A stretch of DNA of 64,000 nucleotides from contig JACPMX010000004.1 of assembly GCA_016185755.1 (NCBI GenBank), forward strand, positions 111,104 to 175,103. Direction: 5' to 3'. Positions 26,541 through 33,483 of the stretch are shown piece after piece (position 1 is the first letter of the stretch; every line of letters begins with the position of its first letter). The notes beneath the pieces were generated by a model. That model was not told where the DNA came from. It ran no database searches and worked only from the letters and a program-made list of their open reading frames with translations. Made by a program: the position numbers and the translations under genes. This stretch comes from Candidatus Woesearchaeota archaeon. Its GTDB lineage: Archaea > Nanobdellota > Nanobdellia > Woesearchaeales > GW2011-AR4.

Positions 26541-27533
26541 ATGAATAAACTTGTATTTAAACTTTTCTATCTGAAGCATGGATTTGTGCTGTCTTTGATA
26601 TTCTTGATAGGCTGCGGAATTACCGGGAAATCCATTAGTGCTCCCCAAGAAACAGCAAAAAATCCGGAAGCTTATTTCTGCCCGGGAACAGACTGCAGCA
26701 AAGTTTTTGAGGAAAGGGTACTATCTGCCAACTTTTCTGTGCACTGCGCATTCTATGACATAGACTTGAAAAATATAATAAGCTCCCTTGCTAAGAAGAG
26801 CAAAACTGCTGACGTAAAGTTAGTTATTGACAGCGATAATTATGAAATGCAGATAAAAGGCGAAGGAATAAAAATGGATGACGGCAGGCAGCTTATGCAT
26901 AATAAGTTTTGCGTCATTGATAAGTATATTGTTTTGACAGGCTCGTTCAACCCAACTGACAATGACAACAATTACAATAATAATAATGTCATGGTAATCT
27001 ACTCAAAATGGCTGGCGCAGAATTATGAGGACGAGTTTGAAGAGCTATGGGGCGGGGAGTTCGGGAAGGGGAATGGTGCAAAATATCCCATATTGGGGGT
27101 CAACAGCATTAGAATGGAGAATTATTTTTGCCCCGAAGACGATTGCGCATCACATGTTGCAGATTTAATTAAAAATGCTGAAGTGTCTATAAACGCGGCT
27201 TTTTTCACTTTTACCAGTGAAATAATAGCAGACGAGCTTCTCAAAGCGCAGTCAAGGGGGGTTGATGTGTCGGTAATCGTTGAGGGCAGGCAGAGGAATG
27301 TCAGGAATTCCCAATACCAAAGGCTTAAGGACTTCGGACTCGACATCAGGCTGGACAGCAACAAGTACACGATGCACCACAAGGTGCTGATTATAGACGG
27401 CAAAACAGTGGTTACAGGCAGCTTCAACCCGACACTTAGCGCCGACACCAAAAACGATGAAAATCTGCTGATACTTCATGACAGCGGGATTGCATCTGCA
27501 TTTTTAAAAGAATTCGGCTCCTTGCGGAATTAA
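26541..27533 (+). CDS. phospholipase D-family lipoprotein, probable nuclease
   Basis: Secreted PLD-superfamily enzyme with two HKD-type motifs: MHNKFCVIDKYIVLTGSFNPTDND (about residues 120-143) and MHHKVLIIDGKTVVTGSFNPT (about residues 276-296), each with the HxK and the downstream GSFN. This resembles bacterial Nuc-type endonucleases rather than lipid synthases. The N-terminus has a signal peptide with a lipobox-like LIGC, so the protein may be lipid-anchored outside. In a DPANN cell an external nuclease could feed on environmental DNA (inference). Start chosen at the Met that begins the signal peptide. Confidence 0.83.
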   Translation: MNKLVFKLFYLKHGFVLSLIFLIGCGITGKSISAPQETAKNPEAYFCPGTDCSKVFEERVLSANFSVHCAFYDIDLKNIISSLAKKSKTADVKLVIDSDNYEMQIKGEGIKMDDGRQLMHNKFCVIDKYIVLTGSFNPTDNDNNYNNNNVMVIYSKWLAQNYEDEFEELWGGEFGKGNGAKYPILGVNSIRMENYFCPEDDCASHVADLIKNAEVSINAAFFTFTSEIIADELLKAQSRGVDVSVIVEGRQRNVRNSQYQRLKDFGLDIRLDSNKYTMHHKVLIIDGKTVVTGSFNPTLSADTKNDENLLILHDSGIASAFLKEFGSLRN

Positions 27534-27577
27534 TCGAAAATTTTTTAAAGAATTGTTTATAAAAGGAAAATCTGAAA

Positions 27578-27712
27578 ATGGCCAAAGACGAAGAAGAGGA
27601 GTTCGATGCCTACAATGACAAGGATAAGGACGAAAAGAATGAGGACTACAACGACGACATAAAGGAGGAGGACGAGGATGATGAGGATGATGATGAAGGC
27701 GACGAGGAATAG
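27578..27712 (+). CDS. very acidic 44-residue protein
   Basis: Small ORF starting MAKDEEEEFDAYNDKDKDEK; about two thirds of residues are Asp or Glu and it ends in an Asp/Glu run. A TATA-like TTTATAAAAGG (27555-27565) lies about 20 bases ahead of the ATG. No family recognised; acidic tails of this kind bind histones or basic proteins in other systems. Coding status is likely but not certain, since low-complexity sequence makes codon evidence weak. Confidence 0.5.
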   Translation: MAKDEEEEFDAYNDKDKDEKNEDYNDDIKEEDEDDEDDDEGDEE

Positions 27713-27752
27713 CCATAATAAACTTTAAAAACAGGCCGGATTTCTTTTTTCT

Positions 27753-28652
27753 ATGAATGACGTTTTGATAATAGGGACTGTAGCCCTTGACACCATAGAG
27801 ACTCCTTTCGGGAAGATTGAAAATGCCCTTGGTGGAAGCGCGACATATGCGTCATTCGCAGCAAGCTTTTTCTCGAAGCCGGCGTTGATATCAGTTGTGG
27901 GCAGTGACTTTCCAAAAGAGTATGTAGGCCTGCTGGAAAAAAGGGGCATAGGCCTTGCAGGCTTGAAGACAGCAGGAAAAACTTTTCACTGGGACGGGTT
28001 TTATGAGTATGACATGAACGAGGCCAAGACAAGAAAGACCGAGCTTAACTCGCTGGAGCACTTCAAGGCTGAAGTCCCGAAAGAATACAGGGGCATTAAA
28101 TACGTCTTTTTGGCAAACATAGATCCTGAGCAGCAGCTGGAAACCCTGAGGCAGATGAAAAATCCCGAATTTGTCGTCCTTGACACGATGAATTTCTGGA
28201 TTGGACACAAGAAAAAGCAGCTCATTGACGTAATAAAAAGAGCCGATGTCCTTCTCCTTAATGATGGCGAGGCAAGGCAGCTGTTCAACACAGTGAGCCT
28301 TGTGAAGGCTGCAAATGAAGCCATTTCCCTGGGGCCAAAAGCAGTTATAATAAAAAAGGGCGAGCACGGGGCATTATTGTTCACGAAAAAAAGGCATTTC
28401 AGCGCTCCGGGCTATCCATTGGAAAACATAAAGGACCCGACTGGCTGCGGGGATTCTTTTGGAGGGGCTTTTATCGGCTATCTTGCAAAGACGAATGACC
28501 TGAGCGAGCGGAATTTAAGGAAAGCGGTTATTTATGGAAGCGTGCTTGCCTCGCACAATGCCGAGGACTTCAGCCTGAACAGGTTAAGGGCTATAGGAAT
28601 GAGTGATATAAATAAAAGGTACAGGGAATTCCGGGAAATAAGGGAATTTTAG
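27753..28652 (+). CDS. PfkB-family kinase
   Basis: A 299-residue ribokinase-family enzyme. Signature 1 region: ALGGSATYASFAASFFSKPALISVVGSDF (about residues 26-54); signature 2: IKDPTGCGDSFGGAFIGYL (about residues 229-247), where GCGD replaces the common GAGD, with the catalytic Asp kept. It lies upstream of the Lrp gene and ahcY; removal of adenosine made by AhcY would need a kinase, so adenosine kinase is a reasonable guess, but specificity is not visible in the sequence. Confidence 0.82.
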   Translation: MNDVLIIGTVALDTIETPFGKIENALGGSATYASFAASFFSKPALISVVGSDFPKEYVGLLEKRGIGLAGLKTAGKTFHWDGFYEYDMNEAKTRKTELNSLEHFKAEVPKEYRGIKYVFLANIDPEQQLETLRQMKNPEFVVLDTMNFWIGHKKKQLIDVIKRADVLLLNDGEARQLFNTVSLVKAANEAISLGPKAVIIKKGEHGALLFTKKRHFSAPGYPLENIKDPTGCGDSFGGAFIGYLAKTNDLSERNLRKAVIYGSVLASHNAEDFSLNRLRAIGMSDINKRYREFREIREF

Positions 28653-29074
28653 ATTTCTTCCTTCAAATTCGCAGTGGCAACCATTGTCAGCGTTGCCTGT
28701 ATCTCATTCTTTCCTTTTCTGAAATTCAGCACAAAATCATTGAATTCGTCCACATTTGCGAACTTAAGCTTGATTAAGACATCATATTCTCCTGTAACCC
28801 CAAAGACTTCCCTTATGTGTCTATTGCCCAGGAATTTTGCATCGATATAATCTGAAGTGCTGCCCTTCACAAGCATGAAGACGATGAAGTTTTCCCCCGC
28901 TTTTTTGTTGTCAAGCTTTATGGTGAACTTTTCGATCACCTTGTTTTCCACCAGCCTTTGAATCCTCTGGTGCACGGTGCTTGGCCGCATTTTTGCCTGC
29001 TTTGAAATTTCCCTTATCGGCAGCCTTGCGTCTGATCTCAGAATATCCAATATTTTGGCGTCTTTATTGTCCAT
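28649..29074 (-). CDS. Lrp/AsnC-family transcriptional regulator
   Basis: A 141-residue DNA-binding regulator: N-terminal helix-turn-helix (ILDILRSDARLPIREISKQAKMRPSTVHQRIQRLVENKVIEKFTIKLD) and C-terminal RAM/ligand domain (VFGVTGEYDVLIKLKFANVDEFNDFVLN). Divergent from ahcY across 144 bases, so it may regulate ahcY, itself, or both; amino acids or methionine-cycle metabolites are possible effectors (inference). Stop overlaps the end of the PfkB gene by 4 bases. Confidence 0.92.
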   Translation of the reverse strand: MDNKDAKILDILRSDARLPIREISKQAKMRPSTVHQRIQRLVENKVIEKFTIKLDNKKAGENFIVFMLVKGSTSDYIDAKFLGNRHIREVFGVTGEYDVLIKLKFANVDEFNDFVLNFRKGKNEIQATLTMVATANLKEEI

Positions 29075-29167
29075 TTTCGCTGTTTGGATATTTTACTATT
29101 TATATTTAAATTTTTCCTATTTTTACCCAACTTTTAGTATAAAAAACAGAAATTTTCCGTATTTTTG

Positions 29168-29213
29168 TTAAAAAAATATATTAATATCCATAATTCAATG
29201 CCAAATCAGGTGA
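29168..29213 (+). promoter_or_regulatory. ahcY promoter and Shine-Dalgarno site
   Basis: AAAAAATATATTAATA (about 29170-29184) is a TATA-like box 35-45 bases before the ATG, and AGGTGA (29208-29213) is a Shine-Dalgarno site five bases before the ATG at 29219. This decides the start against the ATGs further upstream. Confidence 0.55.
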
Positions 29214-29218
29214 TTTTT

Positions 29219-30484
29219 ATGGACAAAGGCGCTGGTTATGAAGTAAGGGATATGAAGCTGGCAGAGCAGGGCATGCTTAATCTTGAGATTGCAGAGTCAA
29301 GGATGCAGGCCTTGATGAAAATTAGGGAAAGATTCCAGAAAGAAAAGCCGCTCAGGGGCATGAGAATAGGCATGGCCCTACACGTGACAAAAGAGACGGG
29401 AATCCTGGTAAGGACCCTCATTGCAGGGGGCGCAGATGTTGCAATCACGGGCTGCAACCCGCTAAGCACGCAGGATGATGTTGCCGCAGCGCTGGCAAAA
29501 GAAGGCATCAGGGTATGGGCATACAAAGGAGAAAACAAGGAGGATTACTACAGGTATCTGAACAATGTAATCACATTCAAGCCCAACATCACAATAGACG
29601 ACGGCTGCGATCTTGTTTCAGAAATCCACAAGAAGCACAGCCATTTAATTAAGGACATAGTAGCAGGCTGCGAGGAAACAACAACAGGGGTCATAAGGCT
29701 GAAGGCAATGGAAAGGGGCAATGCATTGAAATATCCAATGATAGCTGTCAATGACAACAAGACAAAGCATTTATTGGATAATTATATAGGCACCGGGCAA
29801 AGTACTATAGATGGTATCCTTAGAGGGACAAATATACTCTTCGCTGGCAAGAATGTGATAGTGGTGGGGTATGGTGACTGTGGAAAGGGGGTTGCTTTAA
29901 GAGCTAAAGGATTAGGTGCACGAGTTATTGTTACCGAAATTCATCCTTTTAGGGCTTTACAGGCTTTCTACGATGGCTTTCAAGTCATGAAAATGCAAGA
30001 AGCTGCTAATGTTGGGGATATTTTTATTACAGTGACTGGAAATAAGCACGTTATCAAAGTAGAACACATAAATCAAATGAAAGATGGAGCTATATTGGCA
30101 AATTCAGGGCATTTTGATATTGAAGTGGATTATGCTGGATTAAAAAAAGTAGCCAAGAAAGTAACTCAATTGAGGCCACTTGTTGAAGAATTTACATTAC
30201 CAAATGGAAGACGAATAACTACGTTAGGACAAATGCGATTGGTTAACCTTTCTTTGGCCGAGGGGCATCCTAGCGAAGTGATGGATACTTCTTTCTGCGG
30301 CCAAGCATTAGCATGCGAATATGCAGTAAAGAACAGAGGGAGAATGCCGACTGAAGTTATCGATTTACCTGAAGAAATTGACGATAATATAGCAAAGCTA
30401 AAATTAGAAGCATATGGGGTAAAAATAGATACATTAGATAAGGAACAAATTGAATATTTAAGTTCATGGAGCGAAGGAACTTAA
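29219..30484 (+). CDS. ahcY: adenosylhomocysteinase, mosaic gene
   Basis: Hydrolyses S-adenosylhomocysteine to adenosine and homocysteine. The 421 residues include the substrate domain (GMRIGMALHVTKETGILVRTL, GCEETTTGVIRL) and the NAD-binding motif GYGDCGKGVA, ending in the C-terminal NAD-contact tail with IEYLSSW. Up to about 29800 codon use is host-like (AGG, GCA, CTG); after the GTGQST block it turns to AGA, CGA, TTA and GCT. The 3' half thus looks imported in frame. A second, host-like copy of the last 76 codons lies at 33247. The stop overlaps the convergent nuclease gene by 21 bases. Confidence 0.93.
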   Translation: MDKGAGYEVRDMKLAEQGMLNLEIAESRMQALMKIRERFQKEKPLRGMRIGMALHVTKETGILVRTLIAGGADVAITGCNPLSTQDDVAAALAKEGIRVWAYKGENKEDYYRYLNNVITFKPNITIDDGCDLVSEIHKKHSHLIKDIVAGCEETTTGVIRLKAMERGNALKYPMIAVNDNKTKHLLDNYIGTGQSTIDGILRGTNILFAGKNVIVVGYGDCGKGVALRAKGLGARVIVTEIHPFRALQAFYDGFQVMKMQEAANVGDIFITVTGNKHVIKVEHINQMKDGAILANSGHFDIEVDYAGLKKVAKKVTQLRPLVEEFTLPNGRRITTLGQMRLVNLSLAEGHPSEVMDTSFCGQALACEYAVKNRGRMPTEVIDLPEEIDDNIAKLKLEAYGVKIDTLDKEQIEYLSSWSEGT

Positions 30485-31702
30485 AATTTCTAATTCTTTT
30501 TTTAATTTTTCATATGGCTTCTCTTCTCCAAAAATACTTCTTAAATCTATTCTGAATTTTTCTTGAATTTCCCTTTTAGAAACAATAAAATTTCTTGTTT
30601 TAGCATATTCCAATATTTTATTTTTAATAATTTGTCTATACTCTTCTCTTTCTTTTGAATTAACTCTTGAATTTTGTATCCAATGTATTTGCTCAAAATA
30701 ATGAAACATATCATAAAATTCTAAAAAGTCCATTAGTCTTTCACCATTAATAAAGTTTATTTGTTGAAATTCACATTTTTTGCTGTTTGACGTTGTTATG
30801 AAGATCCCTCTTGGCACCTTTTCTTTTATCAAATAATTTGCCAGTTGTTGAAATTCTCTTTTTGTTATGCAATAATCTTTCCTATAAGCTTTAATTTCAA
30901 CGAGATATATCTTGCCTTCTTTATCCTTAATCGTCATATCTGCATATCTGTTAAAATCTTTATCAGATTCTATAGCTACTCTAATTATACTAAATCCCAT
31001 TTTGGTGAATAATTCCTTAACTATTTTTGTAAAAGCTTCTTCCTTCTCCTTGCCTAATAAGATAGGAGAAGGCCTCGTATATTCTACTCCAGCGTCCTTA
31101 TAAGCTTCAAAAATATCATCGTATAAGTTGTAGAATGCAAGATTTAAGCTTTTTTGAATCTGTCTTACCCCTGGATAAAATCCACTGGTAAAACCATCTC
31201 TTATGAATTTCTCAATCGATTCTTTTTGTTCTCCTAGTTCCATTGGTTTGTGGGTATTTGCCTCAAGAATTTTTCTCTTTTTTACATTATCAACAAGAGT
31301 ATAATCTACACCGGAGTTATAGTATAATTCTTTGAGATTAATGAAATATGAAGCCAAATGGATTCCTAATTCTTTCTCAATCTCTTTTCTCATAGGAAAG
31401 TGGTTTTCTTTAGCTTTATTTTGCACAAAATCAATAATCATCTTTTTTGCCTCTTCCTTTGGATAATTTCTTAAAGAAACTTCAATCCCAGCTTTTCTAT
31501 GATAATCAGGAGTATTATCAAAATAATTATAAATTTCAACATGAAATTTCCTCCTTATCTCTTTCTTTGAAGGTTTATGTCCATTCTTGTAGCATTCTTT
31601 AGCGTAATCAAGAAGCACATTTATTTTCTCTTCTCTGGGCATACTAGAGAAGTTATTTTTTAAATCATTATTTTTCATTTTTAATTTTTTAGTCATTTTC
31701 AT
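30464..31702 (-). CDS. PD-(D/E)XK homing-type endonuclease with repeated DNA-binding units
   Basis: A 412-residue protein. Three similar units of about 44 residues (about 29-73, 90-133, 164-207) share a pattern of helix, then G/HFPxRKEI(Q/E)K-like block, short strand, YF, and (Y/H)xxAGV; a fourth partial unit is at the C-terminus. They resemble the homing-endonuclease-associated repeat. Between units 3 and 4 lies a nuclease core NRYADMTIKDKEGKIYLVEIK (D256, E270, K272) with KREFQQLANYLI after it. Stop codon lies inside the antisense of the last ahcY codons. ATG at 31702 preferred over an adjacent GTG. Confidence 0.72.
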   Translation of the reverse strand: MKMTKKLKMKNNDLKNNFSSMPREEKINVLLDYAKECYKNGHKPSKKEIRRKFHVEIYNYFDNTPDYHRKAGIEVSLRNYPKEEAKKMIIDFVQNKAKENHFPMRKEIEKELGIHLASYFINLKELYYNSGVDYTLVDNVKKRKILEANTHKPMELGEQKESIEKFIRDGFTSGFYPGVRQIQKSLNLAFYNLYDDIFEAYKDAGVEYTRPSPILLGKEKEEAFTKIVKELFTKMGFSIIRVAIESDKDFNRYADMTIKDKEGKIYLVEIKAYRKDYCITKREFQQLANYLIKEKVPRGIFITTSNSKKCEFQQINFINGERLMDFLEFYDMFHYFEQIHWIQNSRVNSKEREEYRQIIKNKILEYAKTRNFIVSKREIQEKFRIDLRSIFGEEKPYEKLKKELEILSSFAP

Positions 31703-31763
31703 CACTGACTTAAATTTAGGCGAAAACTAGATAATTGATTTTCAGCTTTAGCAAAAATCATTA

Positions 31764-31866
31764 TTTGGTAGTTGAGCCACGTATTAGGTGATGCAAAATG
31801 TGTTAATAAAAATTAGAAAATGTGTAGGTATAATGGTTTAAATAGTTTAGGCAGGCATGTCCAGTG
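31764..31866 (-). promoter_or_regulatory. promoter/leader of the PD-(D/E)XK nuclease gene (copy 2 of shared module)
   Basis: On the plus strand: TTTGGTA (31764), then GTTTAAATAGTTTAG (31836-31850), six bases, ATGTCCAGTG (31857-31866). The order and spacing match the region before the LAGLIDADG gene (14974-15073) within 3 bases. On the coding strand it is CACTGGACAT, TATA box, then a leader of about 110 bases. The nuclease genes themselves are unrelated in family. Confidence 0.6.
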
Positions 31867-31889
31867 CTACTTGAATATATATGTTCTAA

Positions 31890-32103
31890 ACAAACTTCTC
31901 TTTAAAGAACCTAATAAACTCTTCTTTTAGTTTTATTTTGAAAATGGCTTATATGAACCGAGTATCGACTTATTTTATTATGACCACTAATAATATATTT
32001 ACCCTCTGACGTTGTTTCGTCCTTTTTATAGTTAAGAACTGGCGGAACAATACCTAAGTTATATAATTCTCAAGCTATTCTAGCAACATCTTCTTTAATG
32101 ATC
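31890..32103 (-). pseudogene. decayed gene fragment, possibly a homing endonuclease C-terminus
   Basis: One minus-strand frame reads IKEDVARIA, stop, ELYNLGIVPPVLNYKKDE and then GKYIISGHNKISRYSVHI, after which the frame shifts to KLKEEFIRFFKEKFV and a stop. A run of protein-like sequence with an internal stop and a frameshift suggests a dead gene. The pattern (GIVPPVLNY, then short basic strand segments) is reminiscent of the C-terminal half of LAGLIDADG enzymes, but this is a weak match. It abuts the VRR-NUC gene stop. The rest of 31703-32094 holds the nuclease leader and nothing else recognised. Confidence 0.35.
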
Positions 32104-32880
32104 AACTAAGTCATAGATAGATGATTCTCCAAACTGAATCTCCAACTTAGTAATTGGTGTAGAAAATATTTTTATTTTTTGCTTCTTTTTTATTAAATTC
32201 CCAAAAGTTTCATTTTGGGTTTCTTTTAATTTGCTTGGATCGCATTTACATTCTAAGAAAGAATATTCTTTCTCTTTAACGAGAAGAAAATCGGGTAAAC
32301 CTGAAATAGGCATTTTCTTTAGTACATTATACACCTTTCTAATTTTATTTAAAAAACAAATATTCTTTATTTCTTCATCATTGAATATATGAATTCCACT
32401 TCCATTTGCCGTAGGCACTTGATTTACAAGTTTAACGATTTGATAGCCTTTACCTGAAAAATACTTCTTTGCTAAATATTCATTGTAGTCTCCTCTAATA
32501 ATATTATCTTTAGCAAGTTTTTCTCTCGGTTTCAAAGAAATATTCTCAGAGGATAGTATATTCAATATGAATTGGTGATTACTACCTAAATAATCTTCAA
32601 ATTCTCCTTCATCTAATTCATCGCAACATGGAAACTGTCCTTCAATAATATCAGCCACCTTACAATTAGGACACAAATATGTTCTCCATAACCCAGCGTC
32701 GTAATCTGCTAATTGTCCCTCACTCATAGATTCATAATCTTCTTCGCAACATTCCATAACTGTATTACATTTGCGACATCTGATTATTGGTTGCCCAAAA
32801 GCAAGAGTAATTAATTCTGCTCTAGTATTATAATCTTTAATGCTCATTATTTTACTCAATTGTTCTCCACTTATTGACAT
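32095..32880 (-). CDS. zinc-finger VRR-NUC-like nuclease
   Basis: A 261-residue protein. The N-terminal part has CRKC and CPNC pairs (about residues 35-38 and 69-72), with further CC pairs, a probable zinc ribbon. The C-terminal part holds a PD-(D/E)XK core of VRR-NUC type: GLPDFLLVKEKEYSFLECKCDPSKLKETQNE (about residues 195-225), with Asp, Glu and Lys in place and the Gln after it. GGAGGT precedes the ATG. It follows an RHH gene with a 1-base gap, so the two are one operon. Probably a nuclease; target unknown. Confidence 0.65.
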   Translation of the reverse strand: MSISGEQLSKIMSIKDYNTRAELITLAFGQPIIRCRKCNTVMECCEEDYESMSEGQLADYDAGLWRTYLCPNCKVADIIEGQFPCCDELDEGEFEDYLGSNHQFILNILSSENISLKPREKLAKDNIIRGDYNEYLAKKYFSGKGYQIVKLVNQVPTANGSGIHIFNDEEIKNICFLNKIRKVYNVLKKMPISGLPDFLLVKEKEYSFLECKCDPSKLKETQNETFGNLIKKKQKIKIFSTPITKLEIQFGESSIYDLVDH

Positions 32881-32881
32881 T

Positions 32882-33184
32882 TTATACCTCCTTTGATTTT
32901 GTTATTTGTTTCAAAATCTCTTTTCTTGCTTCTTGGATATCCTTTGGAATTTCTTTAAATCCAGTATACCGCTTTAATTCATCCTCATCTATTATTAAAT
33001 GAATATAATCTTTTATTGCTTCGCCAGTCATATCATCTTCCTCATCTCCAACAAAAACACCAAGTGCTCTTTTTATCCAAGCCATCTTATCAATACCTTC
33101 CGACTCAGCTAATTTTTCAATCTTATTTAACAATTCTTTTTCAAGTCGTAAACCAATCTGTATGGTCTTGGATCCTTTTTTCAT
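32882..33184 (-). CDS. ribbon-helix-helix protein
   Basis: A 100-residue protein with an N-terminal RHH motif (KTIQIGLRLEKELLNKIEKLAESEGIDKMAWIKRALGVFV), the fold of CopG/Arc-type repressors, and an acidic C-terminal half (EDELKRYTGFKEIPKDIQEARKEILKQI). It precedes the VRR-NUC gene in an apparent two-gene operon, like an antitoxin/repressor with its effector. An imperfect palindrome lies in its promoter (33199-33222). Confidence 0.7.
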   Translation of the reverse strand: MKKGSKTIQIGLRLEKELLNKIEKLAESEGIDKMAWIKRALGVFVGDEEDDMTGEAIKDYIHLIIDEDELKRYTGFKEIPKDIQEARKEILKQITKSKEV

Positions 33185-33198
33185 ATTCTTACCATTTG

Positions 33199-33222
33199 AT
33201 ACCTAATGATATTATTTAGTAT
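33199..33222. promoter_or_regulatory. imperfect palindrome in the RHH promoter
   Basis: ATACCTAAT and ATTTAGTAT are inverted arms with a 6-base spacer; 7 of 9 positions match. It sits between a TATA box (GATTTAAATAATA on the minus strand, about 33220-33232) and the ATG, where a repressor would block initiation. Autoregulation by the RHH protein is inferred. Confidence 0.4.
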
Positions 33223-33246
33223 TATTTAAATCTTTCTATTTTTAAA

Positions 33247-33477
33247 GCAGCAGAAGGGCATCCAAGCGAAGTGATGTCGACATCCTTCTGCGGGCAGGCT
33301 CTTGCATGCGAATATGCGGTGAAGAACAGGGGCAGGCTGCCAAAGAAAGTCATACAGCTTCCCGGGGAGATAGACGACCACATTTCAAAGCTGCAGCTTG
33401 AGGCGATGGAGATAAAAATTGACACGCTGACAAAAGAGCAAAAAGAATACCTTGAAAGCTGGCAGGAAGGGACTTAG
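33247..33477 (+). pseudogene. remnant of the native ahcY 3' end
   Basis: Encodes 76 residues starting AAEGHPSEVM and ending ESWQEGT, plus a TAG stop. It aligns without gaps to the last 76 residues of the mosaic ahcY; by my count about 59 are identical. Codon use is host-like (AGG, GGC, CTT, GCA), unlike the copy in 30257-30484. The frame breaks off at 33246, next to the RHH promoter. This is what is left of the original gene after the insertion. Confidence 0.85.
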
Positions 33478-33483
33478 TTATTT

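Larger units (their letters stand above)
29800..33246. mobile_element. composite homing-type insertion in ahcY
   Basis: Segment of foreign, AT-rich composition that begins inside ahcY (near the GTGQST codons), supplies a new ahcY 3' half, then carries a PD-(D/E)XK nuclease gene, a decayed gene, a VRR-NUC gene and an RHH gene, and ends where a host-like ahcY 3' remnant begins at 33247. No integrase, transposase, terminal repeat or target duplication other than the gene tail is seen. The left edge is an estimate from codon use (29760-29830). Confidence 0.6.

Noticed and set aside
26510..26543. 11-codon leader ORF (MKWIKCIITLK) before the PLD gene
   Set aside because: Too short to support, and it is made up of the operator-like repeats themselves.
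29219..33477. ahcY interrupted by an intein or intron
   Set aside because: The upstream ahcY is complete with its own stop and no splice motifs are present; the downstream piece duplicates its end rather than continuing it.
33247..33477. Simple tandem duplication of the ahcY 3' end by the host
   Set aside because: The copy attached to the gene has foreign codon use while the detached one is host-like, the reverse of what a local duplication would give.
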